Shown: positions 8,000 to 14,601 of the stretch, in pieces
How the letters are laid out: the number at the start of each line of letters is the position of its first letter
Position numbering within the stretch: the stretch's first letter is position 1
NCBI RefSeq assembly: GCF_900188445.1
Contig: NZ_FZOR01000066.1
Coordinates: 1-32,534 of the forward strand
From: Actinomadura meyerae
GTDB lineage: Bacteria; Actinomycetota; Actinomycetes; Streptosporangiales; Streptosporangiaceae
Length of the DNA: 32,534 nucleotides
Direction of reading: 5' to 3'
Notes under the pieces: model-generated
Database searches by the model: none
What the model was told of the DNA's origin: nothing
The model's input: the letters and a program-made list of their open reading frames with translations, nothing else
Translations under genes and position numbers: made by a program

Positions 8000-8053
8000 T
8001 GCACGTGCATTCGTTCTTGCATTCGTTCATGCAGACGGTCTTGCATCTGCACG
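8000..8053. promoter_or_regulatory. Four 12-bp iterons with TGCA cores in a divergent promoter
   Basis: TGCA occurs at 8006, 8018, 8030 and 8042, an exact 12-bp period. The first two units are nearly identical (TGCATTCGTTCT, TGCATTCGTTCA); the third and fourth keep the core and drift. Extra TGCA words at 8000 and 8048 sit half a period off, and 8000-8009 is the palindrome TGCACGTGCA. The array lies between the DUF397 and ATPase genes, upstream of both, as expected for an operator of a regulator binding cooperatively on one face of the helix. Confidence 0.65.
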
Positions 8054-8116
8054 GCTTGGGGAGCAAGATAGCGAACGCTCACCGGTGACCACTCCGCACG
8101 CCTCTGAGGTTTGACC

Positions 8117-8725
8117 ATGACCGTTGACCAGGCAGACGAAGTCGCGGCCCCCGCCGCCATGGGGGGCGGCCGGTCGCGGCGCGCCGCCGCGGTGCACGCG
8201 CACTGGCCGGACGCGCCGGACGTCCCGGCGAACCCCCGACCGAGCGTCCCGGCAGCCGTGCCGGGCCTGGCCGGGCTCTGGCCCGCGCCGCACGCCGGCA
8301 CCCCGCGCACGGCGCGGCGGGTGCTGCCCGCGGAGATCACCGCGCCCCGGGCGGCGCGCGAGTTCACGCAGGCCACGCTGGACGGATGGGGTGCCGGCGC
8401 GGACGCCGGCGACGTCATCGTGGCGGTGTCGGAGCTGGTGACGAACGCGCTGCGGCACGGGCTGGAAGGACTCCCCCAGCCGCTGCCGCTGTGCCCGATC
8501 CAGCTGGTGCTGGTCGGGCACCCGCGGCGGCTCGTCGTCACGGTGACCGACCCGTCGGGCCGCCCGCCCGAGCCGGTGCCGAGCGAGCCCGACCGGTTCA
8601 CCGAGGGCGGCCGCGGCCTGGTGGTCGTCGGCGCGATCAGCGACGCCTGGGGCTGGGCGCGGCTCGCCACCGGCGGGAAGGCCGTCTGGGCGGCCTTCGA
8701 CCTGCGGGTCAGCCCTCCAGCGTGA
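8117..8725 (+). CDS. RsbW/SpoIIAB-like ATP-binding protein (GHKL family)
   Basis: A 202-residue ATPase of the HATPase_c_2 type, related to anti-sigma-factor kinases. The N-box SELVTNALRHG is followed by VVTVTDPSGRPP (G1-like, with P where many have D/N-x-G) and GGRGLVVVGAISDAWGW (G2-like). Residues 1 to about 70 are a Pro/Ala-rich extension (PDVPANPRPSVPAAVPGLAG) that is not part of the fold. ATG 8117 has GAGG 7 nt upstream. TTG 8111 would also be in frame but is weaker. No sigma factor or anti-anti-sigma gene is nearby. In actinomycetes such orphan ATPases usually pair with Scr1/DUF397 genes, and here it faces DUF397 across the iteron array. Its 3' end overlaps otsA by 17 bp. Confidence 0.88.
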   Translation: MTVDQADEVAAPAAMGGGRSRRAAAVHAHWPDAPDVPANPRPSVPAAVPGLAGLWPAPHAGTPRTARRVLPAEITAPRAAREFTQATLDGWGAGADAGDVIVAVSELVTNALRHGLEGLPQPLPLCPIQLVLVGHPRRLVVTVTDPSGRPPEPVPSEPDRFTEGGRGLVVVGAISDAWGWARLATGGKAVWAAFDLRVSPPA

Positions 8726-10148
8726 CCGCGGCCGGTTCGGCCGGCGCGAGCCGGGACCGGTCCGGGCTCTCCAGCTCGCTGAGGAACGACTGGGCCCAGC
8801 GGTCCACGTCGTGCTCGATCACGCGGCGGCGCATCGAGCGCATCCGCCGCGCCTGCTCGGCGGGCTCGGCGTTCAGCGCGTCGAGGAGCGTGCCCTTCAG
8901 CCCGTCGATGTCGTAGGGGTTCACCATGAAGCCGCCCCGCCGCAGCTCGGCGGCGGCGCCGGTGAACTCGCTCAGCACCAGGGCGCCGCGCAGGTCCTTG
9001 CGGCAGGCGACGTACTCCTTGGCGACGAGGTTCATGCCGTCCCGCAGCGGGGTGACCACCATCACGTCCGCCGCCAGGTAGAGCGCGGTCAGCTCGTCAC
9101 GGTCATACGAACTGTGCAGATAGTGGATGACCGGAAACCCGATCTCGCCGTACTCGCCGTTGATCCGGCCGACCTGCTGCTCGATGTCCTCGCGGAGCAG
9201 CTGGTACTGCTCGACGCGCTCCCGGCTCGGCGTGGCGATCTGCACGAACACCGCCTGGCCCGGCTTGAGGTGGCCGTCCTCGAACAGCTCCCCGAACGCC
9301 TGCAGCCGCTGCGTGATGCCCTTGGTGTAGTCGAGCCGGTCGACGCCGAGCAGGACCGTGGCGTCGCCCAGGTCGGCCCGGATCTCCTGCGCCCGCTCCT
9401 GGACGTCCGAGCGCCCCACCAGGTCGTTGAGCTCGCCCACGTCCACGGAGATGGGGAAGGCGCGGGCGCGCACGACGCGGTCGTCCCAGAAGACGTCCTG
9501 CTTGACGTAGCGGGCGTCCAGCAGCCGGCGGCACAGCCGCACGAAGTTGGCCGCCGCGCCCGGGAGCTGGAAGCCGACGAGGTCGGCGCCGAGCAGGCCT
9601 TCCAGGATCCGCCGCCGCCACGGTAGCTGCCAGAACAGCTCGACCGGCGGGAACGGGATGTGCAGGAAGAACCCGATGCGCAGGTCGGGGCGCAGCTCGC
9701 GCAGCATCGACGGGACGAGCTGGAGCTGGTAGTCCTGCACCCAGACGATCGCCCCCTTGGCGGCGACCTTCGCCGCCGCCTCGGCGAACCGCCGGTTCAC
9801 GCGCACGTAGGCGTCCCACATCGCCCGGTCGTACACGGGCGGGGCGACGACGTCGTGGTAGAGCGGCCAGAGCGTCGCGTTGGAGAAGCCCTCGTAGTAG
9901 AGCTCGACCTCCCGCGCCGACTGCGCGATGGGGTGCAGCGACATGCCGTCCTCCTCGAACGGCCCGAGCTCCTCGTCCGGCGCACCGGTCCAGCCGATCC
10001 AGGTGCCCTTCCTCCGGCGCATCACCGGGGCGATGGCGCTCACCAGCCCGCCGGGGCTGCGCCGCCACCGAGGGGCGCCGTCCGCCCCGTTGGTCCGGTC
10101 GACCGGAAGTCGATTGGCCACCACAACGAACTCACTACCGCGCGACAC
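8709..10148 (-). CDS. otsA: Trehalose-6-phosphate synthase (GT20)
   Basis: It transfers glucose from UDP- or GDP-glucose to glucose-6-phosphate, the first step of OtsAB trehalose synthesis (osmotic and desiccation protection, cytosolic). The 479-residue protein shows SPGGLVSAIAPV near the N-terminus, WVQDYQLQLVPSMLR, the loop GFFLHIPFPP, DRLDYTKGI around 269-277 and PLRDGMNLVAKEY in the donor-binding half. All are diagnostic of OtsA. The start is GTG 10148, giving the usual MSRGSEFVVVANRLPVDR opening. No otsB phosphatase is adjacent. The doxX gene upstream is on the same strand, but a hairpin and about 270 bp separate them, so otsA probably has its own promoter, which I could not place. Confidence 0.95.
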   Translation of the reverse strand: MSRGSEFVVVANRLPVDRTNGADGAPRWRRSPGGLVSAIAPVMRRRKGTWIGWTGAPDEELGPFEEDGMSLHPIAQSAREVELYYEGFSNATLWPLYHDVVAPPVYDRAMWDAYVRVNRRFAEAAAKVAAKGAIVWVQDYQLQLVPSMLRELRPDLRIGFFLHIPFPPVELFWQLPWRRRILEGLLGADLVGFQLPGAAANFVRLCRRLLDARYVKQDVFWDDRVVRARAFPISVDVGELNDLVGRSDVQERAQEIRADLGDATVLLGVDRLDYTKGITQRLQAFGELFEDGHLKPGQAVFVQIATPSRERVEQYQLLREDIEQQVGRINGEYGEIGFPVIHYLHSSYDRDELTALYLAADVMVVTPLRDGMNLVAKEYVACRKDLRGALVLSEFTGAAAELRRGGFMVNPYDIDGLKGTLLDALNAEPAEQARRMRSMRRRVIEHDVDRWAQSFLSELESPDRSRLAPAEPAAVTLEG

Positions 10149-10417
10149 CTGCGACCCGCCTCTCCAGGGAATCCTCAGCGATCACTCATGCCCAGAAACG
10201 GTCATCGGGAACATCTTGTCACTTCGACGCTAAGGAGGCGGCGGCGGAAAAGGGGGATGTCAGGGGGCCGGGAGCACTCAGCCGGGGGATTGGAGCGGGC
10301 CATATTGCTTTCCGGGCAGGTGACCCGTCCTGACGCGGCGGTCACGGCACCTGGAAACCGGACGAAAAAGTTAGCCAGATCACATCCGCGGCCGTCCGGG
10401 CCAGGTCACGGCGGGGA

Positions 10418-10443
10418 GGGACCCGGCCCGGACGCCGGGGCCC
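10418..10443 (-). terminator. Hairpin terminator directly after doxX
   Basis: GGGACCCGGC (10418-10427) and GCCGGGGCCC (10434-10443) pair at 9 of 10 positions around a 6-nt loop and abut the doxX stop. There is no U-tract, as is common in actinomycetes. It probably separates doxX from otsA. Confidence 0.6.
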
Positions 10444-10902
10444 TCAGGCGGTCGCGGACCGCCGCTCGGGCGCGGCGTCGCGGCGGCGGCCCGGCAGGAG
10501 CGCGCCGACCGAGAACCGCCCCGCGCCCGTGAACGCGAACAGCAGGCAGACGACGCCGAGCACGAGCACGTACTCGTAGCCGCCCTCCCGGCTGAAGAGG
10601 CCCTTGTCCATGTGGACGAACCAGAAGGCGCCGGCCATGTCGAGGGCGATCAGCACGCCGGCGAGCGGCACCAGGACGCCGGCGATGAGCGCGATGCCGC
10701 CGAGCAACTCGACCCAGGTGCCGTACACGGCGGCGAGGTCCGGCAGCGGGATGCCGAGCTGGTCGAACGAGCGGGCGACGGCGGCGTGGCCCTCGTCGGT
10801 GAGCTTCTGCCAGCCGTGCGCGACGAAGACGACGCCGACCGCGAGCCTGCCGAGGAGCAGGCCGGCGTCGGGCAGGGCGGGGTGGCGGCGGGATGGGAGC
10901 AT
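10444..10902 (-). CDS. DoxX-family membrane protein
   Basis: A 152-residue inner-membrane protein with four hydrophobic segments: LLLGRLAVGVVFVAHGWQKL, VELLGGIALIAGVLVPLAGV, ALDMAGAFWFVHM and VLVLGVVCLLFAF. The first includes the family's R-x-x-x-G-x-x-F-x-x-H-G-x-x-K pattern. DoxX proteins are linked to quinone or thiol redox stress (the RsoA-type module with SodA and SseA in mycobacteria). ATG 10902 has GGAGGA 8 nt upstream. The divergent MarR gene and the palindrome between the two suggest that the MarR protein represses it. Confidence 0.9.
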   Translation of the reverse strand: MLPSRRHPALPDAGLLLGRLAVGVVFVAHGWQKLTDEGHAAVARSFDQLGIPLPDLAAVYGTWVELLGGIALIAGVLVPLAGVLIALDMAGAFWFVHMDKGLFSREGGYEYVLVLGVVCLLFAFTGAGRFSVGALLPGRRRDAAPERRSATA

Positions 10903-10923
10903 GCCTCGTCTCCTCCGGTTGAA

Positions 10924-10952
10924 AGTTCACACATGAACTAGCAGAACGCTAG
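10924..10952. promoter_or_regulatory. Operator-like palindromes between doxX and marR
   Basis: AGTTCA (10924-10929) and TGAACT (10934-10939) form a perfect dyad around CACA, 22 nt before the doxX start. CTAGC (10938-10942) and GCTAGC (10948-10953) form a second, overlapping dyad. The 119-bp intergenic stretch is unusually A/T-rich. Dyads of about 16 bp are what MarR dimers bind, so autoregulation plus control of doxX is a reasonable inference. Confidence 0.55.
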
Positions 10953-11009
10953 CCCGAAATGATTCAAATTCAGACCATTTAGAAACTGCAAGGGTGTTTT
11001 CATGCCAAC

Positions 11010-11015
11010 TAGAAT
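11010..11015 (+). promoter_or_regulatory. Likely minus-10 box of a leaderless marR transcript
   Basis: TAGAAT (five of six matches to TATAAT) ends 6 nt before ATG 11022, so transcription would begin at or next to the start codon. No Shine-Dalgarno sequence precedes the ATG, which fits a leaderless mRNA. No convincing minus-35 box is visible. Confidence 0.5.
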
Positions 11016-11021
11016 CACCGC

Positions 11022-11486
11022 ATGACCGAAGTGGGGGACGGCGCCCTGGAACCACGTGAGCTGCGCGCCTGGATGGCCTTCCTCGCGGCGGGCCACCTGG
11101 TCGACCACGAGGTCGAGCGGCAGCTCAAACGGGACGGCGGGCTGTCCCACGCCGAGTTCGAGGTGCTCGTCAAGCTGCGCTCCGCGGACGGCCGGCGGCT
11201 GCGCATGTCGGACCTGGCGCGCGAGGTGATGGTCTCCAAGAGCCGGCTCACCTACCAGGTCACCCGGCTCGAGCGCGCCGGGCTCGTGAAGCGCACGGGC
11301 TGCGCGACGGACCGCCGGTCGGTGTGGGCGGAGCTGACCGACGACGGCGCCGCCGCGCTCGACCGGGTCCGCCCCGGGCACCGCCGCGTCGTCCGCGAGA
11401 CGCTCATCGACGTGCTGACGCCGGAGGAGATCGACCTGCTCGGCGCGGCGCTCGGCCGCGTGGCCGACCGCCTGCGCGAGCGCTAG
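11022..11486 (+). CDS. MarR-family transcriptional regulator
   Basis: A 154-residue dimeric winged-helix regulator. The recognition region reads LRMSDLAREVMVSKSRLTYQVTRLERAGLVKR, followed by the wing TGCATDRRSVWAELTDDG (the D-R-R-S signature of MarR). Flanking helices contain LRAWMAFLAAGHLVDHEVERQL and the C-terminal dimer helices. Cys in the wing (TGCATD) could be redox-active, but this is not a family rule. It is divergent from doxX with dyads between them. The FAD protein follows 11-59 nt downstream, depending on its start, and is probably cotranscribed, so the module looks like a redox-stress response. Confidence 0.92.
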   Translation: MTEVGDGALEPRELRAWMAFLAAGHLVDHEVERQLKRDGGLSHAEFEVLVKLRSADGRRLRMSDLAREVMVSKSRLTYQVTRLERAGLVKRTGCATDRRSVWAELTDDGAAALDRVRPGHRRVVRETLIDVLTPEEIDLLGAALGRVADRLRER

Positions 11487-11497
11487 GCCCGCCGGGT

Positions 11498-11569
11498 ATG
11501 CGCGACTTCGGGGGCATCGGTATGCGCGATCGCGGGAGCATCCGTATGCGGGATTTCGGGGGGATCGTC
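11498..11569 (+). repeat. Three tandem 24-bp units, each carrying an ATG and a ribosome-binding run
   Basis: Units start at 11498, 11522 and 11546 and would encode MRDFGGIG, MRDRGSIR and MRDFGGIV in one frame. Each of the first two units contains a G-rich run (GGGGG, GGGAG) that ends 7 nt before the next unit's ATG. What has been copied is therefore a start-codon-plus-ribosome-site module. Confidence 0.85.
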
Positions 11570-12613
11570 TTGCGGTCGCCCGCGCGGGTCGTCCGCCCGC
11601 GGTCGGCGGCGGAGGTCGTGGACGCCGTCCGGGAGGCCGCCGCCGACGGGCTGGACGCGGTCCCGCGCGGCCTCGGGCACTCCACGTTCGGGCAGTCCCT
11701 CACCACCGGGGTCTCGCTCGACATGCGGGGGCTCGCGGGCGTCCGCGAGGTCGGCGGTCGGCACGCGGCGGTCGGCGCGGGCACGAGCTGGCGGGAGGTC
11801 CTCGCGGCGACGCTGCCGCACGGGCTGACCCCGCCCGTCCTGACCGACCACCTGGACGTGACGGTCGGCGGGACGGTCTCCGCGGGCGGCATCGGCGGGA
11901 CGTCCCACGTGCACGGCACCCAGGCCGACAACGTGCTCGCCCTGGAGGTCGTCGCCGGCGGGCGGGCCGTCACCTGCTCCCCCGCCGAGCGGCCGGAGCT
12001 GTTCGACGCCGTCCGGGGCGGCCTCGGCGGGCACGGCGTCATCACCGCCGCGACGCTGCGGCTCGTCCCGGCTCCCGAGCGGGTGCTGTCCTGCACGATC
12101 CCCTGCCGGAGCGCCGGCGACCTGCTGCGCGTCCAGCGCGAGGTGCGGGCCGAGCACATCTCGGGGCAGGTCAAGCCCTCTGAGGGTGGCGGCTGGCGCT
12201 TCGAGGCCAAGGCCGTCCTGTACGGGGACGGCGGTGCGCCGCCGCCCGGCACCGCCGAGACCGAGCGCCTCGCCTACGCCGACTTCGCCGACCGGATGCG
12301 CCCCGACGTCGCGGAGCTGGTCGCCCTCGGCGAGTGGGCGCGCCCGCATCCGTGGGGCATGGTGTTCCTGCCCGCGCCCCGCGCCGCCGCCGTGATCGGG
12401 GCGACGCTCGCCGAGATGGCGCCGGACGACCTGGGCCTCAGCGGCGTCATCCTGGTCAAGGCGCTCCGCGACGGGACGGTCCTGTTCAGCGTCCTGCGGA
12501 CGGCCTCGCCCGGCTGCGCGTCCGTCGCGGAGATGCTCGCCGCCAACCGGCGCCTGCTCGACCGCGCCCGCGCCGCCGGCGGCACCCGCTACGCCGTCGA
12601 CTCGACCGGGTAG
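11546..12613 (+). CDS. FAD-binding oxidoreductase, cytokinin-dehydrogenase-like, C-terminus clipped
   Basis: A PCMH-type (VAO family) flavoprotein. The FAD domain runs from PARVVRPRSAAEVVDAVREA through PRGLGHSTFGQS, the pyrophosphate-binding region where covalent-FAD members carry G-H-S, to VGGTVSAGGIGGTSHVHGTQ. The substrate domain includes WGMVFLPA. ATG 11546 is chosen because GGGAG lies 7 nt upstream and the family normally begins just before FxGIVxRxPxxVxRP. ATGs 11498 and 11522 would add one or two copies of an 8-residue repeat. The protein is about 355 residues. Relatives continue some 40-60 residues past the equivalent of TRYAVDS to a conserved DPxxILxPG end, but here a stop follows at once, inside a 25-bp tandem duplication. 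It may be functional or recently damaged. The substrate is unknown. Confidence 0.75.
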   Translation: MRDFGGIVLRSPARVVRPRSAAEVVDAVREAAADGLDAVPRGLGHSTFGQSLTTGVSLDMRGLAGVREVGGRHAAVGAGTSWREVLAATLPHGLTPPVLTDHLDVTVGGTVSAGGIGGTSHVHGTQADNVLALEVVAGGRAVTCSPAERPELFDAVRGGLGGHGVITAATLRLVPAPERVLSCTIPCRSAGDLLRVQREVRAEHISGQVKPSEGGGWRFEAKAVLYGDGGAPPPGTAETERLAYADFADRMRPDVAELVALGEWARPHPWGMVFLPAPRAAAVIGATLAEMAPDDLGLSGVILVKALRDGTVLFSVLRTASPGCASVAEMLAANRRLLDRARAAGGTRYAVDSTG

Positions 12614-12638
12614 CTACGCCGTCGGCTCGACCGGGTAG
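12589..12638. repeat. Perfectly adjacent 25-bp tandem duplication at the meeting point of two convergent genes
   Basis: Bases 12589-12613 and 12614-12638 are identical except at position 12 (A versus G). The first copy is the last eight codons and stop of the FAD gene. The second, read on the other strand, is the stop and last codons of the HD-domain gene. Confidence 0.92.
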
Positions 12639-13216
12639 GCGGACTGGAAGGCCAGCCGCGCGTCGGCCCCCGCGGCGAGGCGGTCGCAGACGTCGTCGAG
12701 CTCCATGAACACCGCCCACGTCTCAGCGCCGGACACGGCGGCGAGCACGTCCACGATCCGCTGTTCGAGATCGGTTATCCGCTTCGCCTTCCAGACGGCG
12801 TCGGACAGGCTGACGAGGAGGTCGTCGAGGCCGGTGCCGGGGTCGTCCCAGGACGCGTGGGTGCGGGCGAAGCGCGCGAGGCGCTCGGGCACGCCGTGCT
12901 CGCGCAGCAGGGCGTACCCGGCCGGCTCGTGCCGCGAGCCGGGGCCGGACAGCTCCGCCGGGTGCAGGGCCTTGCCGATGTCGTGCGTGGCCGCGCCGAA
13001 CAGGGCGGCCTCCGCGTCCACGGCCGCCTCCGGATGGCGCTCGCCGACCCAGGCGACCAGCTCGGCGGCCACGTCGTGGACGGCGCGCAGGTGCGCGGCG
13101 AGGCGCGGCGGCGCGTTCACGGCGGTCAGGAGCCGGACGGCCTCGGCGGGCAGCGGGCGCGGCCCCGGATCGTCCAGCGCCCGCCGAAGCGCGCCCCCGG
13201 GCGGCGTGGCGCTCAC
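12614..13216 (-). CDS. HD-domain phosphohydrolase
   Basis: A 200-residue protein with an HD fold. LRAVHDVAAELVAWV supplies the first metal His, THDIGKALHP the H-D pair, and HEPAGYALLREHGVPERLARFARTHASWDD later ligands. DLLVSLSDAVWKAKRI carries the final Asp. HD proteins hydrolyse nucleotides or nucleic-acid phosphates; the substrate cannot be read from this sequence. GTG 13216 overlaps the stop of the YbaK gene (GTGA), so the two are translationally coupled, perhaps linking quality control with nucleotide turnover. Its last codons form one copy of the 25-bp duplication. Confidence 0.82.
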   Translation of the reverse strand: MSATPPGGALRRALDDPGPRPLPAEAVRLLTAVNAPPRLAAHLRAVHDVAAELVAWVGERHPEAAVDAEAALFGAATHDIGKALHPAELSGPGSRHEPAGYALLREHGVPERLARFARTHASWDDPGTGLDDLLVSLSDAVWKAKRITDLEQRIVDVLAAVSGAETWAVFMELDDVCDRLAAGADARLAFQSAYPVEPTA

Positions 13217-13731
13217 AGGGCCAGCGCGAGGACTTCGGCGGACGGGAGGGCCGTGAGCGCCTTGCCGGGGAGCATGACCTTCGACTTGCGCAGGCCGCTG
13301 CCGATGACGACCCGCGGGGCGGCGGCGACGGCCTCGTCCACCAGGACGGGCCAGCCCGCGGGGAGGCCGACCGGGGTGATCCCGCCGTACTCCATGCCGG
13401 TGAGCGAGGTCGCGTCGGCCATCGGGGCGAACGACACCTTGCGGGCGCCGAGGTGCTTGCGGACGACGCCGTTCACGTCGGCGCGGCCGGTGGCGAGGAC
13501 CATGCAGGCGGCGTAGGACACCTCGCCGCCGCGCTTGGCGGCGACGACCACGCAGTTGGCGCTCGCGTCGAGCGGGACGCCGTAGCGCTCGCAGAACGCC
13601 GCCGTGTCGGCCAGCTCCGGATCGATCTCCGCGACCTCGGCGTCCGGTACCGCGCCGATCGCGGCGGCGACGGGCGCCGCCAGGAGGTCGTGCCGTTCGT
13701 CCGCCGGTCCCCAGTCGAGCGTGCCGAGCAT
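13213..13731 (-). CDS. YbaK/ProX-type aminoacyl-tRNA deacylase
   Basis: A 172-residue member of the YbaK/INS editing family, which removes wrongly attached amino acids from tRNA in trans. The active-site region is present: NCVVVAAKRGGEVSYAACMV, then GRADVNGVVRKHLGARKVSF, MEYGGITPVGLPAG and VIGSGLRKSKVMLPG. The usual catalytic lysine lies in the AKR segment. ATG 13731 has GAGGGG about 9 nt upstream. The longer frame to 13863 would run through the operator of the divergent GntR gene and lacks homology. Which amino acid is cleared cannot be said. Confidence 0.88.
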   Translation of the reverse strand: MLGTLDWGPADERHDLLAAPVAAAIGAVPDAEVAEIDPELADTAAFCERYGVPLDASANCVVVAAKRGGEVSYAACMVLATGRADVNGVVRKHLGARKVSFAPMADATSLTGMEYGGITPVGLPAGWPVLVDEAVAAAPRVVIGSGLRKSKVMLPGKALTALPSAEVLALAL

Positions 13732-13775
13732 CTGTCGCGTCCCCTCTCGTGTCTCCGTCCCACCCTGCCACGGTC

Positions 13776-13805
13776 TTGACGCCGGGACGTCCCGCGTGGT
13801 CCAGT
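13776..13805 (+). promoter_or_regulatory. Candidate promoter of the GntR operon
   Basis: TTGACG (13776-13781) and TCCAGT (13800-13805) are separated by 18 bp. The minus-10 lies inside the palindromic operator, so an occupied operator would block polymerase. Confidence 0.4.
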
Positions 13806-13824
13806 GGCTGAGCCACTCGACCAC
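13796..13824. promoter_or_regulatory. 29-bp near-perfect palindrome, probable GntR operator
   Basis: Outer arms GTGGTC and GACCAC and inner arms AGTGGCT and AGCCACT are centred on 13810; apart from the centre only one base pair breaks the symmetry. FadR-subfamily operators have TGGT-x-x-ACCA-like half-sites, matching the outer arms. The site sits 11 bp before the GntR start and 65 bp before the YbaK start, suited to autoregulation and perhaps to control of both directions. Confidence 0.75.
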
Positions 13825-13834
13825 TGGAGGTTCC

Positions 13835-14530
13835 GTGCCGTCCTCGCCGATCCCCCGCGACACCGTCGTGGACTCGCTCGTCGACCGGCTCCGCGACGAC
13901 GTGCTCAGCGGCCGGTACCCGCCCGGCTCCTACCTGCCGCCCGAGCGGGAGCTGGCCGCCGGGTACGCGGTGACGCGGACGTCGCTGAAGCACGCGATCG
14001 TCCGGCTCGCCCAGGCCGGGCTGCTGGAGACGCGGCACGGCGTCGGGACGCGCGTCCGCGACTACGAGCGGCTCGGCGGGCCCGAGCTGCTGCCGATGCT
14101 GGCCCGCACGGTCGGGCCCGCCTGGATGGCGGAGATCTTCGAGGTGCGGCGCGAGGTCGGCGCGCGGGTGGCGGCGCGGGCGGCCGAGCACGCGACGGCC
14201 GAGCAGCGCGCCCTGCTGCGGAACCTGGTGGACGAGGTCCGGAACGCGCCGGACGCGGACGCGGCGCAGCTCGCCGAGTGCGAGATCCACCGCGTCATCG
14301 GCGGCGCCACCGGCAACCGGGTGTACGGGTTCATGGTGAACGCGCTGCTGAACGCCTACCTGGCCGTCCGGGAGGGGTTCGCGCACGCGTTCGCCGACCC
14401 CGGCGCGGCGGCGGACCGGCTCGCGCCGCTGATCGATGCGCTGTGCGCCGGCGACCCGGACCGGACGCGCGCGGCGGCCGACGCCTACTTCGCCGAGACC
14501 GAAGCGATCATGACGGACGGGCGACCATGA
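13835..14530 (+). CDS. GntR-family transcriptional regulator (FadR subfamily)
   Basis: A 231-residue repressor-type regulator. The N-terminal winged helix contains LRDDVLSGRYPPGSYLPPER, ELAAGYAVTRTSLKHAIVRL (the normal R-x-x-L-R is here T-x-x-L-K) and AGLLETRHGVGTRV. The all-helical FCD effector domain has R-R-E-V-G-A near its start and EIHRVIGGATGNRVY in the middle, with the D/H positions that often bind metal plus a small acid. GTG 13835 follows TGGAGG by 4 nt; it lies just past the operator. The stop overlaps an ATG (ATGA at 14527-14530) that starts the repeat mini-ORF leading into the lipid-oxidation genes. The effector is probably an acyl compound or a small carboxylate, by inference from its operon. 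Confidence 0.9.
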   Translation: MPSSPIPRDTVVDSLVDRLRDDVLSGRYPPGSYLPPERELAAGYAVTRTSLKHAIVRLAQAGLLETRHGVGTRVRDYERLGGPELLPMLARTVGPAWMAEIFEVRREVGARVAARAAEHATAEQRALLRNLVDEVRNAPDADAAQLAECEIHRVIGGATGNRVYGFMVNALLNAYLAVREGFAHAFADPGAAADRLAPLIDALCAGDPDRTRAAADAYFAETEAIMTDGRP

Positions 14531-14597
14531 CGGGCGGGGCGGTCATGACGGGCGGGGCGACCATGACAGGCGGGGCGGTCATGACGGGAGGTCCGCG
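14510..14597 (+). repeat. Five tandem units of about 18 bp, each beginning with ATG
   Basis: Units start at 14510, 14527, 14545, 14563 and 14581. The middle three are exactly 18 bp (ATGACGGGCGGGGCGGTC and close variants); the outer two are 17 bp. Each carries a G-rich run 5 nt before the next ATG. The array joins the end of the GntR gene to the start of the next gene. Confidence 0.9.
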
Positions 14598-14601
14598 ATG
14601 A
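14527..14601 (+). CDS. 24-residue repeat mini-ORF coupling two genes
   Basis: ATG 14527 overlaps the GntR stop (ATGA), and the TGA at 14599-14601 overlaps ATG 14598 of the next gene (ATGA). The peptide is four copies of a hexamer: MTGGAV, MTGGAT, MTGGAV, MTGGPR. It has no known function. A ribosome ending the GntR gene could pass through this frame and restart on the downstream gene, so it may act as a translational bridge. Whether the peptide is made or stable is unknown. Confidence 0.5.
   Translation: MTGGAVMTGGATMTGGAVMTGGPR

Noticed and set aside
8000..8053. Replication or plasmid iteron origin
   Set aside because: No replication initiator gene or A/T-rich unwinding region adjoins; the position between divergent genes fits an operator better.
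12614..14386. 590-codon extension of the HD-domain gene
   Set aside because: HD homology is confined to the last 200 residues; the rest is antisense to the GntR and YbaK genes, and GTG 13216 overlaps the YbaK stop as expected in an operon.
14510..14597. CRISPR-like array
   Set aside because: Units are directly adjacent with no spacers; it is a simple tandem repeat.
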